64,000 bases of DNA from CAXMNX01 sp964194845 (GCA_964194845.1 CAXMNX010000075.1:1-64000), one strand, 5' to 3'. Shown: positions 7,811-17,340, counted from the first letter of the stretch. The notes: generated by a model from the letters alone, not told the origin. Program-made: numbers and translations.

Positions 7811-8326
7811 TCAAAGCGTCTTTTTCATCGCAATGATCCGCGTATCGTGCTGCGTATAGGCCGACCTCTCGGTATCGGTGACAAATCCCATTTTGTGATA
7901 AAGCGGAACCGCCGGAATGCGCTCGTCCAAAGCCTCCAGCTTCATGATCGAAAATCCCATCTCCCGGGCCCGATCGCATAAGCCATCTATCAAAGCGCGG
8001 CCAACTCCCCGCCCGCGTGCCGTGGGCCTGACCGACATCCGGTTCATTTCGCAAGTATCCTCGTTGACGCTTTTTAGCATCAGTGTCCCGATTGGCGCGC
8101 CATCCAACCGTGCCAGAATACACTCGCCCCGGGGCGGCACAAATCGCTGCAAAAGCTCCGCCAGCTCGCCCGCAACATCCTGAACTTCCAGGTATTTCTC
8201 TATCATTGCGGCGCGATCCGGGAAATCGCGCCTCAGATAGTCGAAGAATTCCCAAACCAGTTCGCAAACCGCTTCGGCATCGTTGGGCGAACGAACGACG
8301 TGGATCTCAATAGCGAATTCGGACAC
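7811..8326 (-). CDS. GNAT family N-acetyltransferase
   Basis: Acetyl-CoA-dependent acyltransferase fold, 171 residues. The acetyl-CoA pyrophosphate-binding motif is RPTARGRGVGRALID (about 100-114), preceded by the NRMSV strand and followed by the C-terminal YHKMGF motif typical of GNATs. The GTG start at 8326 is one base after the stop of the upstream gene, so the two are co-transcribed. The substrate cannot be predicted. Confidence 0.88.
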   Translation of the reverse strand: MSEFAIEIHVVRSPNDAEAVCELVWEFFDYLRRDFPDRAAMIEKYLEVQDVAGELAELLQRFVPPRGECILARLDGAPIGTLMLKSVNEDTCEMNRMSVRPTARGRGVGRALIDGLCDRAREMGFSIMKLEALDERIPAVPLYHKMGFVTDTERSAYTQHDTRIIAMKKTL

Positions 8327-8327
8327 G

Positions 8328-8615
8328 TCAGCTGTCGTAATCCGGTGCCCTATATATTTTCCACGCTTCTTTAAGCCGCGGCGCGATCACGCCAACCAGG
8401 GCACCGAAGACAAGAACTACCGCATGAGGCGCGGCAAGGATCATCGCCAGAAACGCCGCCGCCCAAAGGCACACCGTGAAGGTCACCATCCGCAGTTCAA
8501 CCGCGCTGACTTCGGAACCGCCCTTTAATACATTGCTCAAACCCGACTTAACCCACGGCTCGGCGTAGGGCGCGCCCAATCCAGCCGCTAATCCCAATAT
8601 GAATGTGCCCAGCAT
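8328..8615 (-). CDS. Small membrane protein of unknown function
   Basis: The ATG at 8615 with GGAGAAGAGA just upstream gives a 95-residue protein. It has a short N-terminal hydrophobic stretch (about 2-14), then two hydrophobic helices (about 44-60 and 62-80) and a charged C-terminus (RLKEAWKIYRAPDYDS). No motif recognised. It is one base away from the GNAT gene and divergent from pyrC. Confidence 0.65.
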   Translation of the reverse strand: MLGTFILGLAAGLGAPYAEPWVKSGLSNVLKGGSEVSAVELRMVTFTVCLWAAAFLAMILAAPHAVVLVFGALVGVIAPRLKEAWKIYRAPDYDS

Positions 8616-8762
8616 TCTCTTCTCCCCGGCAGATTTCAGTTCGACCCACAGTGGCAAATTGCACGCCCCAGGTCCATGTCGAGATGACATGGCCGAAAAT
8701 CTGCCCCAATCAGTTCCCCGTGGCGCCTTCCTCTGGCGCTAAAACGGGCCTTGGTCTAAGTG

Positions 8763-9809
8763 ATGCGCATGACAATGCGCCTGACGATCCGACGACCAGA
8801 CGATTGGCACCTGCACCTTCGCGACGGCGCGTTGATGGAAGGCGTTCTGCCGTGTTCGGCGCGCCACTTCGCCCGCGCAATTGTCATGCCAAACCTGGTG
8901 CCGCCAGTGGTCACAAGTGGCGACGCCATCGCCTATCGGGAACGCATCCTGACGGCTTTGCCCGATGGAATGAACTTCGATCCCCTGATGACGCTCTATC
9001 TGACCGAGGATACTGACCCCGATGACGTGGCCAATGCCCACGAAAGCGGGTTGATAACGGCGGTCAAACTCTATCCCGCCGGTGCGACGACCAACTCCGC
9101 AAGCGGCGTGCGCGACTTCGACAAAATACGCGGCGTCTTGGAGAAAATGGCCGAGATCGGCCTGCCGCTCTGCGTCCACGGCGAAGCCACACGCCCCGAT
9201 ATCGACATATTCGACCGCGAAGCGGTCTTCATCGACGAAATGTTGGACCCCATTCGCCGCGCAACACCTGGCCTGCGGATCGTGATGGAACACATCACCA
9301 CGTCCGAAGCCGTGGCATACGTCATATCCTCTGACGCCAACCTTGGCGCGACGATCACCGTCCAGCATCTCATGCTGGACAGAAACGATATGCTGGTGGG
9401 TGGCATCCGCCCGCACTATTACTGTCTGCCGATCCTGAAACGCAGAACCCATAAAGAAGCGCTTCTGAGTGCCGCGACATCAGGCGACCCGCGTATCTTC
9501 CTTGGAACCGACAGCGCGCCCCACGCAACCCACAGCAAGGAAAACGCCTGCGGATGCGCCGGCTGCTTCACTGCCCCCATAGCTTTGTCTTGCCTGGCGG
9601 AAATTTTTGACGAACAGAGCGCATTGGACCGACTGGAAGGCTTCACGTCTCTGCACGGTCCGGCGTTCTATGGATTGCCGGTAAATGAAGACAGTATCAC
9701 GCTTGAAAAAGGCGACCCGATTGAATGGCCCCGCTCGATTGAAACCGGTGCAGGCCCGGTTACAGTCTTCGACCCGGCCCGTCCGTTGCACTGGCGCGTC
9801 GCAAAATAA
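8763..9809 (+). CDS. pyrC: Dihydroorotase
   Basis: Zinc-dependent amidohydrolase that cyclises carbamoyl aspartate to dihydroorotate in pyrimidine synthesis. The HLHLRDG metal-binding motif (His16, His18), the AVKLYPAGATTNS segment holding the carboxylated lysine, and GTDSAPH with the catalytic Asp are all present, as in the short PyrC class (E. coli type). Several starts crowd together (GTG 8760, ATG 8763, 8769, 8775) and none has a strong ribosome site. pyrE follows nine bases later, so the pair forms an operon. Confidence 0.95.
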   Translation: MRMTMRLTIRRPDDWHLHLRDGALMEGVLPCSARHFARAIVMPNLVPPVVTSGDAIAYRERILTALPDGMNFDPLMTLYLTEDTDPDDVANAHESGLITAVKLYPAGATTNSASGVRDFDKIRGVLEKMAEIGLPLCVHGEATRPDIDIFDREAVFIDEMLDPIRRATPGLRIVMEHITTSEAVAYVISSDANLGATITVQHLMLDRNDMLVGGIRPHYYCLPILKRRTHKEALLSAATSGDPRIFLGTDSAPHATHSKENACGCAGCFTAPIALSCLAEIFDEQSALDRLEGFTSLHGPAFYGLPVNEDSITLEKGDPIEWPRSIETGAGPVTVFDPARPLHWRVAK

Positions 9810-9818
9810 GGACCAAAG

Positions 9819-10496
9819 ATGATCCCCAGCAGCTACACGGATAAAGACGAGATCGCCCGCCTTTCAGCCAGGATGCTCCTCGAGATCGGTGCCGTGCATT
9901 TCAACGCCGCAGAACCCTTCACGCTGGCATCCGGCCTGCCGTCACCGACTTACATTGATTGCCGGAAACTCATCTCCTACCCGCGCATCCGCTCGACGCT
10001 GATGGATTTCCTTGCCGTCACCGTGATGCGCGAAGCCGGATTTGAAGCCTTCGACAATATCGCAGGCGGCGAAACCGCGGGCATCCCATTTGCCGCGCTC
10101 ATGGCCGAGCGTCTGGCGCTTCCGATGACCTATGTGCGGAAAAAACCGAAAGGCTATGGCCGAAACGCCCGGATCGAAGGTGATATGACCGAAGGCCAGC
10201 GCGTGCTTCTGGTCGAAGACCTCACGACCGACGGCGGCTCGAAAATATCCTTCGTCGATGCCATCCGCGACACCGGTGCAATCTGCGGTCACACTGCCGT
10301 CATTTTTTACTACGGCATATTCCCTGAAACGATCGCTACGCTTGGCGACCACGGTGTGAAACTCCACCATCTTTGCACCTGGTGGGACGTGCTGGCGGCG
10401 GCGCGCGAAGGCGAAATGTTCGACGAAGCAACGCTGGGCGATGTCGAAGCTTTTCTTCGCGCACCCCGACCCTGGCAAGAAGCGCGGATAAAATAA
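9819..10496 (+). CDS. pyrE: Orotate phosphoribosyltransferase
   Basis: Transfers phosphoribose from PRPP to orotate to give OMP. The 225-residue product has the PRPP-binding loop VLLVEDLTTDGGSK and the flexible-loop region RKKPKGYGRNARIEG. The ATG at 9819 sits nine bases after the pyrC stop. Consecutive pathway steps in one operon support the assignment. Confidence 0.95.
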   Translation: MIPSSYTDKDEIARLSARMLLEIGAVHFNAAEPFTLASGLPSPTYIDCRKLISYPRIRSTLMDFLAVTVMREAGFEAFDNIAGGETAGIPFAALMAERLALPMTYVRKKPKGYGRNARIEGDMTEGQRVLLVEDLTTDGGSKISFVDAIRDTGAICGHTAVIFYYGIFPETIATLGDHGVKLHHLCTWWDVLAAAREGEMFDEATLGDVEAFLRAPRPWQEARIK

Positions 10497-10518
10497 ATTC
10501 CATAATTTCTACTGGATA

Positions 10519-10584
10519 TTGACGGCAAAGGTATTCTGACCGCAATATGATGTGGCCAGCATCCTGTCCACAGCCTGTCCACAG
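10519..10584 (+). promoter_or_regulatory. Putative dnaB promoter with a tandem 11-bp repeat
   Basis: TTGACG at 10519-10524 and CAATAT at 10543-10548 (18-base spacer) form a candidate sigma-70 promoter. Directly downstream, CCTGTCCACAG occurs twice head to tail (10563-10573 and 10574-10584), and the pair is framed by ATCCTGT/ACAGGAT. TGTCCACA resembles a DnaA box (TTATCCACA) with mismatches. This could be a regulator or DnaA site controlling dnaB. Confidence 0.4.
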
Positions 10585-10664
10585 GATATCCAGATGGACG
10601 GGGCCGGGGCATACTGCATACTGCGGAACTTGAGGCAGTGACGAGCGGGCGAAACGAGGGTGGA

Positions 10665-12155
10665 ATGAACGAGATCGCACAGATCCGGCAAACGGACACA
10701 GGCAAGGAAGAGGGCGAAACGCTCCCCCACAATATCGAAGCGGAACAGCAGCTTCTGGGAGCAATTTTAACCAACAATGATACCTACGACCGGGTCGCGG
10801 CGATCATCAACGAGACCCATTTCTACGACCCTGTCCATGCCCGAATCTATGAGATTTCCGCGGCGCGAATCGCAAAGAACTCGGTGGCCTCGCCTGTCAC
10901 GCTGAAGGCATTTCTCGAAGATGACCCGGGGCTAAAGGAACTTGGTGGTCCCGCCTATCTCGTCCGCCTTGCGGGTGCGGCGATCTCGTCTTTCGCCGCC
11001 CGCGACTATGCGCAGATGATCTACGATCTGGCGATCCGCCGCTCGCTGATGGGACTGGGCCGCGATATCACCGCCAAAGCCGCCCGCGTTGAAGTTGAAA
11101 GCGAACCCAAAGAACAGATCGTCGAGGCCGAACAGGCGCTCTACAAGCTTGCCGAGGCAGGCCAGTCGAACCAGGGGTTTCAGTCGTTCCTCAAAGCCGT
11201 CACCGATGCGGTCAATATCGCAAACGCTGCCTATCAGCGTGACGGCGGCCTTGCCGGTATTTCGACCGGGTTCACGGACATCGACAAGAAACTTGGCGGC
11301 CTCCACAAGTCCGACCTTCTGATCCTGGCGGGCCGTCCGTCGATGGGGAAAACCTCGCTGGCGACAAACATCGCTTTCAAGATTGCGAAGGCCTATGCGC
11401 GCGGACGCCTTCCTGACGGCAGCGAAGGTGCCGTAAACGGTGGCGTCGTCGGCTTCTTCTCGCTCGAGATGTCGGCCGAGCAATTGGCCGCAAGAATACT
11501 CTCCGAAGCGTCCGAAGTGCCTTCCGACCAAATCCGGCGCGGCGATTTGACCGAGGCCGAGTTCCGCCGCTTTGTCGAAGCTGCAAAAACGCTCGAAGCC
11601 TGCCCGCTTTTCATCGACGACACGCCAGCACTTCCCATCAGCCAGCTGGCCGCGCGGGCCCGCCGCCTGAAACGCGAGCACGGCCTCGATTGCCTGATCG
11701 TCGATTACCTCCAACTCGTCCGCCCGGCGTCTGCAAAGGACAATCGGGTGAACGAAGTCTCTGAGATTACACAAGGTTTGAAAGCCATCGCCAAGGAACT
11801 GGATATCCCGGTTATAGCCTTGTCGCAGCTTAGCCGTCAGGTCGAGTCGCGCGACGACAAGCGACCGCAGCTTTCTGACCTAAGGGAATCAGGTTCTATC
11901 GAGCAAGACTCAGACGTCGTGATGTTCGTCTTCCGCGAAGAATATTACAAAGAGCGGGAGAAACCGGGCGACCACGATTTGGAGGCCATGGCCAAGTGGC
12001 AGGAGGAGATGGAAAAACTCCACGGCCGCGCCGAAGTAATTATCGGCAAACAACGCCATGGCCCCATCGGCACTTTGGAACTCAGCTTCGAAGGGCGCTT
12101 TACCCGCTTCGGCAATCTGGTGAAGCCCTGGCAAAAAAGCGGCGCCGAGTTTTAA
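10665..12155 (+). CDS. dnaB: Replicative DNA helicase DnaB
   Basis: Hexameric helicase that unwinds DNA at the replication fork and works with primase. The 496-residue product, from the ATG at 10665, has the N-terminal helical domain (PHNIEAEQQLLGAIL near residue 20), the RecA-like core with Walker A GRPSMGKTS and Walker B LIVDYLQL, and the SIEQDSD motif. An earlier in-frame start at 10638 adds nine residues with no homology look. It stands alone after pyrE with a 168-base gap. Confidence 0.96.
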   Translation: MNEIAQIRQTDTGKEEGETLPHNIEAEQQLLGAILTNNDTYDRVAAIINETHFYDPVHARIYEISAARIAKNSVASPVTLKAFLEDDPGLKELGGPAYLVRLAGAAISSFAARDYAQMIYDLAIRRSLMGLGRDITAKAARVEVESEPKEQIVEAEQALYKLAEAGQSNQGFQSFLKAVTDAVNIANAAYQRDGGLAGISTGFTDIDKKLGGLHKSDLLILAGRPSMGKTSLATNIAFKIAKAYARGRLPDGSEGAVNGGVVGFFSLEMSAEQLAARILSEASEVPSDQIRRGDLTEAEFRRFVEAAKTLEACPLFIDDTPALPISQLAARARRLKREHGLDCLIVDYLQLVRPASAKDNRVNEVSEITQGLKAIAKELDIPVIALSQLSRQVESRDDKRPQLSDLRESGSIEQDSDVVMFVFREEYYKEREKPGDHDLEAMAKWQEEMEKLHGRAEVIIGKQRHGPIGTLELSFEGRFTRFGNLVKPWQKSGAEF

Positions 12156-12189
12156 GGGCAGGCCCATTGATCAGTCGAAGTTGAAAGTA

Positions 12190-12208
12190 TGCTTAGCGGG
12201 ACTAAGCA
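12190..12208 (+). terminator. Hairpin after dnaB
   Basis: TGCTTAG/CTAAGCA stem of seven pairs (12190-12196, 12202-12208) with a five-base loop, 35 bases after the dnaB stop; a short T-run (TTTT) follows only after about nine bases. A weak intrinsic terminator is possible. Confidence 0.35.
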
Positions 12209-12313
12209 GACGCTCGTTTTGCCAAACGATACCGCCTCAAGTTGCAGTCACGCGATATCGTAAATATGCTTGTTTGATCGAGAGCAAACCGCCCAGCATC
12301 TGGAACCAATTTC

Positions 12314-13285
12314 ATGATTACTTCTTCTCCTGAGTTGGTTGCTATTTCTCGCCGCTGGTACAAGGCCATCCTTGAGAGTGGTCAAAACACGCTACCCAAT
12401 TTCTTGTCAGAAAGTGATTTGTTGCGCTTCATAGGAACTGCAAGCGGTGAAAACTGGAGTGGCCAGGAAGTGCGGGAAGCGGTCAGCGCCTACTTTAACG
12501 AAGTTCCAGACGTTCTTCACAATAAGGAACTCTTCGCTGAAGCCTTCGAGCGCGGTGACATCGGATGGTCCGTATTCGTTCACACTGTTACTTTTGCGAA
12601 TCGGATCGATACGCCGGTAGAGTTTCGCAGCACACTGGTTTTTTCGCTGGAAAACGGTAGTTGGAAAGTCGTCCATCGCCATACTTCTGTTCCGATCGCG
12701 AACCAGGACATCATGGGATTAGATCAGACTGCGATCACCGAGTTGGTAGAGGCCGCACATCAAGGTGCTTCGCTCGGGCAAACAGAAGGGCTCGCTTCAG
12801 TCATGTTTACAGATGTTGTGGCTTCCTCGGTATTGGCGAACACGCTAGGGGATCAAGTTTGGTCTGCTAGGATCAACACGCATTTCACCACACTTAAAAA
12901 AATTATTGAGGCGAATGGAGGCCAGTTCGTCAAGTCGCTCGGCGACGGCACTATGTCCTCATTCTCATCGGCCCGATCAGCATTGTCAGCAGCAGGCGAT
13001 ATACAGCGAGTTCTAGCGGAGGCGGTGGATGAGCCGCGTCTCTCTGTTCGGATCGGTGTACACACAGGCGATGTAGTTCAAACCCGTGAAGACTTCTTTG
13101 GCACGGTGGTCAACACCGCTGCCCGCATTGCAACCGCAGCAGGCCGTGGCGAGATATTTGTCTCAGATGTGACACGTGAACTAGTAGGCAATGATTCAAG
13201 TCTTCAGTTTCAACCTAAGGGCAGTCACGACCTGAGCGGGCAGGCCTCGCCAAGCATCTTACATGCTTTGAATTGGCGCAGTTGA
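12314..13285 (+). CDS. SnoaL-like domain fused to a class III adenylate/guanylate cyclase
   Basis: Makes a cyclic nucleotide from NTP. The C-terminal part (about 160-300) is a class III cyclase catalytic domain: metal aspartates Asp167 (VMFTDVV) and Asp211 (KSLGDGT), the preceding Lys207 expected for adenine selection, RIGVHTGDV, and NTAARIATAAGRGEI with the Asn/Arg pair. The first 130 residues look like a SnoaL/NTF2-like cone fold (FVHTVTFANRIDTPVEFRS, ending GSWKVVHRHTS), a possible ligand sensor. No membrane segment. Base composition is clearly lower in GC (about 45% in the 12841 line) than neighbours, which hints at horizontal acquisition. Confidence 0.87.
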   Translation: MITSSPELVAISRRWYKAILESGQNTLPNFLSESDLLRFIGTASGENWSGQEVREAVSAYFNEVPDVLHNKELFAEAFERGDIGWSVFVHTVTFANRIDTPVEFRSTLVFSLENGSWKVVHRHTSVPIANQDIMGLDQTAITELVEAAHQGASLGQTEGLASVMFTDVVASSVLANTLGDQVWSARINTHFTTLKKIIEANGGQFVKSLGDGTMSSFSSARSALSAAGDIQRVLAEAVDEPRLSVRIGVHTGDVVQTREDFFGTVVNTAARIATAAGRGEIFVSDVTRELVGNDSSLQFQPKGSHDLSGQASPSILHALNWRS

Positions 13286-13454
13286 TCCTTTTCCCTGATT
13301 TCTGGGCCTTCCTGACATCGGTTTTCGATTTCACTGAGCACACTGCATTGCCGTCGAATCTGTCATTGCAAGGGCAACAAAAGAAATAGACGGCGGACCG
13401 CTTTGGGCTCGTACCTGTCACCTGACATTCCGGGCCAGTTAGCAGGCCCCAAGC

Positions 13455-14612
13455 CTACGCAGCCCGCCCCTCGCCGCGCCGCGCCACCGCCAATCCAAAC
13501 CGCCACGCCACCCAAGCAATCGCCGCACCCACATACCCGTCAACGGCATAGTGCCACCCCAGTTGCACTGACCCCAGCATCACCAACATAGCGAAGACAG
13601 CCATCACCCACCCGGCCCAGCGCGCATGGGTCCAGGCATAAAGCGCCATCAGCATGGATGTCGCCACATGCATCGACGGCATCGCCGAGATCCCGGCCAG
13701 CACACCTTCGTTCATGTAGCCGGCCCAAAGACCTTCCTGCACCTTTAGCGCCCAAACCGGGCTGATCTCTGAAACAGCCGACAAATGATCCATCAGCGGC
13801 ACAAAATCGCCGCCCAGACCCAGACGTTCGAAGTACACCGGCCCGGCGGATGAAAACACCATCGCCAGGGCGTTGCCGCCTATCCCGAATGTCAACGCGA
13901 AGGCGACCAGAAATGCGGTGGACGGATTGTGACGCCGGGGCGCAAAGCAGGCCACGAAAACCACGAAGTAAATCAGGAAAAACCATGCGTGATAGACCGC
14001 GTTCAACGCTGTCGTCGCCAGCGGCGATCCAAAAACGGCCAGTAACAGGCGATAGGGGTCCGCGCCAAAATGAACCAGCCGGTCAAGCTCGGCAAAAGCC
14101 ACATCCCACCCAAATGGCTGAACGACCGCGACCAGTTCCTTTTGATAGCCAAAACTGCCGACAAAAAACGCGACCAGCAGCAGCCTGAAACTGCCGCCCA
14201 GCACCCGGTCGCGATCAGCGATCAGTGATTTCAGCACACCAATCATATCCGCCACTGGTCGGGTAGACCGATCAACGACAGCAAGAAGAACCACCCGCCG
14301 TATCAGCAAGACAAGCAGAAACCACGGCACCAGCAGACCAAGTATCATCGCCAGCAAACCGGCCATTCCGGGATTGAACCGATAACCGGTGCCATATGCC
14401 AAAGCGACGGAAAGCAGCCCGTGCGCCAGAACAATCACAGTGAACGGTGCCGCAACCTGCGCCAAAACCCGCGTCGCCGGTGATCTCTCCGCTATATTGG
14501 CTTGATATGCCAAAGGCCTGCTCTCATTGCACTTTTGCGCGTCGATACCCAGTGAGTTTGGCAGAACTATGACGTCTTCAACCTCTCGCCAAAGCCCGCG
14601 CGTAAAATTCAT
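13455..14612 (-). CDS. PAP2 superfamily membrane phosphatase/transferase
   Basis: Integral membrane protein with about six to eight helices and the PAP2 signature in the C-terminal half: AMPSMHVATS (motif C2) and GWHYAVDGY (motif C3 with the catalytic His and Asp). Motif C1 is not obvious, as in the inositolphosphotransferase-like branch. Likely acts on a lipid phosphate at the inner membrane. The ATG at 14612 has GCAGGG upstream but lies only 36 bases from the divergent neighbour; a TTG at 14513 would remove a non-conserved-looking N-terminus and leave room for promoters. Substrate unknown. Confidence 0.83.
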   Translation of the reverse strand: MNFTRGLWREVEDVIVLPNSLGIDAQKCNESRPLAYQANIAERSPATRVLAQVAAPFTVIVLAHGLLSVALAYGTGYRFNPGMAGLLAMILGLLVPWFLLVLLIRRVVLLAVVDRSTRPVADMIGVLKSLIADRDRVLGGSFRLLLVAFFVGSFGYQKELVAVVQPFGWDVAFAELDRLVHFGADPYRLLLAVFGSPLATTALNAVYHAWFFLIYFVVFVACFAPRRHNPSTAFLVAFALTFGIGGNALAMVFSSAGPVYFERLGLGGDFVPLMDHLSAVSEISPVWALKVQEGLWAGYMNEGVLAGISAMPSMHVATSMLMALYAWTHARWAGWVMAVFAMLVMLGSVQLGWHYAVDGYVGAAIAWVAWRFGLAVARRGEGRAA

Positions 14613-14648
14613 TGGACAGCCCTGCACCCAATCGCCGAATTTGGCGGT

Positions 14649-15440
14649 ATGCGTCTTCTCGCTCTCCTGCTTGGGTTCAGCGCCAATATGGCGTTCGCCG
14701 CACCCATCGAAGTTGACGTTGAACTGGCGCTAATGGTCGATGTCTCGCGTTCGATGACGCCGGAAGAGCTTCAGATCCAACGTCGCGGATATACCGCGGC
14801 CCTGACCAGCGAAGAAGTTATTGGCGTCATACTTAACAGCTTCACCGGTCGCATCGCAGTGACATACGTTGAATGGGGCGGCGATGATGCGCAGCGCGTT
14901 CTCCTGCCCTGGACAATGATCGACAGCCGCGCCAGCGCCGAAAGCGCGGCCCGCACACTCAATGACAATATTCACCAGTCGTTGCGGCGAACCTCAATCT
15001 CGGGCGCGATCGAATACGCCGCGCGTGAAATTGAGACGAACAATTTCGACGGGCTCCGCAAAGTCATTGATATATCGGGCGACGGCCCGAACAACGATGG
15101 TGAACGCGTACTTCGCGCCCGTTCCAAAGCCATTGAAGCCGGGTTCATCATCAATGGCCTTCCGTTGATGACAACCGACGAAATATCAACCTGGGGCATT
15201 GCCGATCTCGATCTTTATTATGTCGCCTGCGTCATCGGCGGTCCTGGCGCTTTTTCGATCCCGATGCTGACTTGGCAGGACTTTCCCTTGGCGGTTCGAA
15301 GAAAGCTTGTGCTCGAATTGGCGCAGGCAACTGAGCAATCGCGCCGCAGCGGTCGCTCGGGAATGACAGGTCAGGGATACGATTGCCTGATCGGCGAAAA
15401 ACTAAGGCGCCAACGCGAGCAAATGTTCGAAGAGCCATAA
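14649..15440 (+). CDS. DUF1194 secreted protein with von Willebrand A-like fold
   Basis: A 263-residue exported protein. A signal peptide (about 1-18, ending MAFAA) precedes ELALMVDVSRSMTPEEL, whose DxSxS is a MIDAS metal-site motif. The region ISGDGPNNDGERV and the Cys pair near residues 219 and 249 fit the DUF1194 family of periplasmic proteins in Alphaproteobacteria. It probably binds a protein partner through a divalent ion. The function is not established. It is divergent from the PAP2 gene, with alr downstream. Confidence 0.86.
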   Translation: MRLLALLLGFSANMAFAAPIEVDVELALMVDVSRSMTPEELQIQRRGYTAALTSEEVIGVILNSFTGRIAVTYVEWGGDDAQRVLLPWTMIDSRASAESAARTLNDNIHQSLRRTSISGAIEYAAREIETNNFDGLRKVIDISGDGPNNDGERVLRARSKAIEAGFIINGLPLMTTDEISTWGIADLDLYYVACVIGGPGAFSIPMLTWQDFPLAVRRKLVLELAQATEQSRRSGRSGMTGQGYDCLIGEKLRRQREQMFEEP

Positions 15441-15523
15441 GCGGCGGGTCCGTCGTCATCCAACCACCAGTTCACAAGGCAAAATCGCTTGACGCCCCCC
15501 GCCCCTTCGCGGAAACCCGATCC

Positions 15524-16570
15524 ATGGGTGCAGCCGAGCTGACGATTAACCTTGATGCCGTCGCCGCCAACTGGCGCGCACTGGATGCGATGTCGCCAGA
15601 TCGGGTCGAGACGGCGGCAGTGGTCAAAGCCGACGGCTACGGTCTCGACGCTGTCCGCGTTGCCCGAAAACTCGCAGGCGAAGGCGTGCGAAGTTTCTTT
15701 GTCGCGGTCGTGGAAGAAGGCATCGCCGTCAGACGCGCCGCCGGTGCGGATGCAGATATCTATGTATTCTCAGGCCATATGCGGGATGACACCGAGACAC
15801 TTCGCAGCGCCAATCTGATCCCGCTTCTTTGCTCACCGGACCAGGTCGCCCGCCACATCTCGCAAAGCCCTACAGCCGCCTTCGGCGTGCAACTGGACAG
15901 CGGCATGAACCGTCTGGGGCTAGAGCCCGCGGACTGGGACGCGCTGAAAGACCAGATCATGGCCATTGGCCCGCGCCTGGTGATCAGCCACCTTGCCTGC
16001 GCCGACCAGCCTCAGCATCCGATGAACACGCAGCAACTCAGCGCTTTTCGCGACATGACGGATGGCATCGCACACCGACGTTCTCTGGCAGCCACCGGCG
16101 GCATAATTCTTGGGCCCGAGTATCACTTCGACCTCGTGCGGCCGGGCATCGGTCTTTACGGCGGCCTTCCGTTCAGCGATGCAAGGCCAGTCGTACATCT
16201 GACCGCCCCCGTCATACAGACGCGCACCGTCGCGCCATCCGAAACCATTGGCTACGGCAATACATATACCGCCGACAGCCAACGGCGGATCGCAACAATC
16301 TCAGCCGGTTACGCCGACGGGCTCATCCGCGCCATCGGACCCAATGCCCGCGTCTATGCCGGCGACACGCCCTGCAAAGTGGTCGGGCGCATATCCATGG
16401 ACCTGATCACCGTTGACATCAGCCACCTGGATGAACCACCCGAAGTGCTGTCGATCCTGACTGATCAGCAGGGCGTTGACGATCTGGCGCATGCCGCAGG
16501 AACAATCGGATACGAGATTCTGACGTCCCTCGGCCATCGCTACACCCGACGCTTCGAGGGCGCGGTGTGA
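15524..16570 (+). CDS. alr: Alanine racemase
   Basis: PLP enzyme interconverting L- and D-alanine for peptidoglycan. The PLP lysine lies in VVKADGYGLDA near residue 36, and the second-subunit tyrosine region reads GYGNTYTAD / ISAGYADG. The product has 348 residues from the ATG at 15524; an upstream in-frame start would overlap the previous gene and add no conserved sequence. The stop overlaps the GTG of the next gene (GTGA), coupling it to the ABC pair. Confidence 0.94.
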   Translation: MGAAELTINLDAVAANWRALDAMSPDRVETAAVVKADGYGLDAVRVARKLAGEGVRSFFVAVVEEGIAVRRAAGADADIYVFSGHMRDDTETLRSANLIPLLCSPDQVARHISQSPTAAFGVQLDSGMNRLGLEPADWDALKDQIMAIGPRLVISHLACADQPQHPMNTQQLSAFRDMTDGIAHRRSLAATGGIILGPEYHFDLVRPGIGLYGGLPFSDARPVVHLTAPVIQTRTVAPSETIGYGNTYTADSQRRIATISAGYADGLIRAIGPNARVYAGDTPCKVVGRISMDLITVDISHLDEPPEVLSILTDQQGVDDLAHAAGTIGYEILTSLGHRYTRRFEGAV

Positions 16571-17340
16571 ATATTCTCGCCTCCATAGGCGCTGCCGTCC
16601 TCGGGCTGCTGGTTGCCATCGGGCGCGTCACCCATTTCGCGATTGAAACTGTTAGCCATATTGCCCGGCCACCCTGGTATCCGCGGGAATTTGGCGCGCA
16701 GTTACTGCACATCGGGTATTTCTCGCTGCCCGTCGTCGGTTTGACGACAATATTCACCGGCGGCGCACTGGCGTTGCAAATCTTCGCCGGTGGGGCCCGT
16801 TTCTCAGCCGAAGCAGTGGTGCCCCAGATCGTCGCCATCGGGATGGTGCGGGAACTTGGCCCGGTCCTCGTCGGGTTGATGATCGCGGCGCGCGTCACGT
16901 CCTCGGTGGCCGCCGAAATTGCGACAATGAAAGTGACCGAGCAGATCGACGCGCTGGTCACGCTTTCGACCAACCCGATGAAATACCTGACCCTGCCGCG
17001 CGTTCTGGCCGCAACCCTTGTCATGCCCGCTCTGGTCGCGGTCGGCGATATCATCGGCATCATGGGCGGCTATCTGGTGGGCGTGAACCGGCTGGGCTTC
17101 AACGCCGCCACCTACATCAAGAACACGCTGGATTTTCTTGAACCAATCGACATCATCTCGTCCCTCTCCAAAGGCGCAGTCTTCGGCTTCATAGCCGCGT
17201 TGATGGGATGCTATTTCGGTATGCGTAGCGGGCGCGGCGCGCAGGGCGTCGGTCGCGCGACCAAGGGCGCGGTCGTCGCGGCAAGCGTGCTGATCCTTGC
17301 GGCCAACTTCATCCTGACCGAGCTCTTTTTCTCAGCATGA
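16567..17340 (+). CDS. MlaE-family ABC transporter permease
   Basis: Integral membrane protein of 257 residues with about five to six helices and the MlaE/YrbE signature GMVRELGPVLVGLMIAARV and EIATMKVTEQIDAL. In the Mla system the permease and its ATPase move phospholipids between inner and outer membranes. The GTG start overlaps the alr stop. It is coupled by ATGA to the ATPase gene. The MlaD and MlaC partners are not present in this window. Confidence 0.9.
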   Translation: MNILASIGAAVLGLLVAIGRVTHFAIETVSHIARPPWYPREFGAQLLHIGYFSLPVVGLTTIFTGGALALQIFAGGARFSAEAVVPQIVAIGMVRELGPVLVGLMIAARVTSSVAAEIATMKVTEQIDALVTLSTNPMKYLTLPRVLAATLVMPALVAVGDIIGIMGGYLVGVNRLGFNAATYIKNTLDFLEPIDIISSLSKGAVFGFIAALMGCYFGMRSGRGAQGVGRATKGAVVAASVLILAANFILTELFFSA

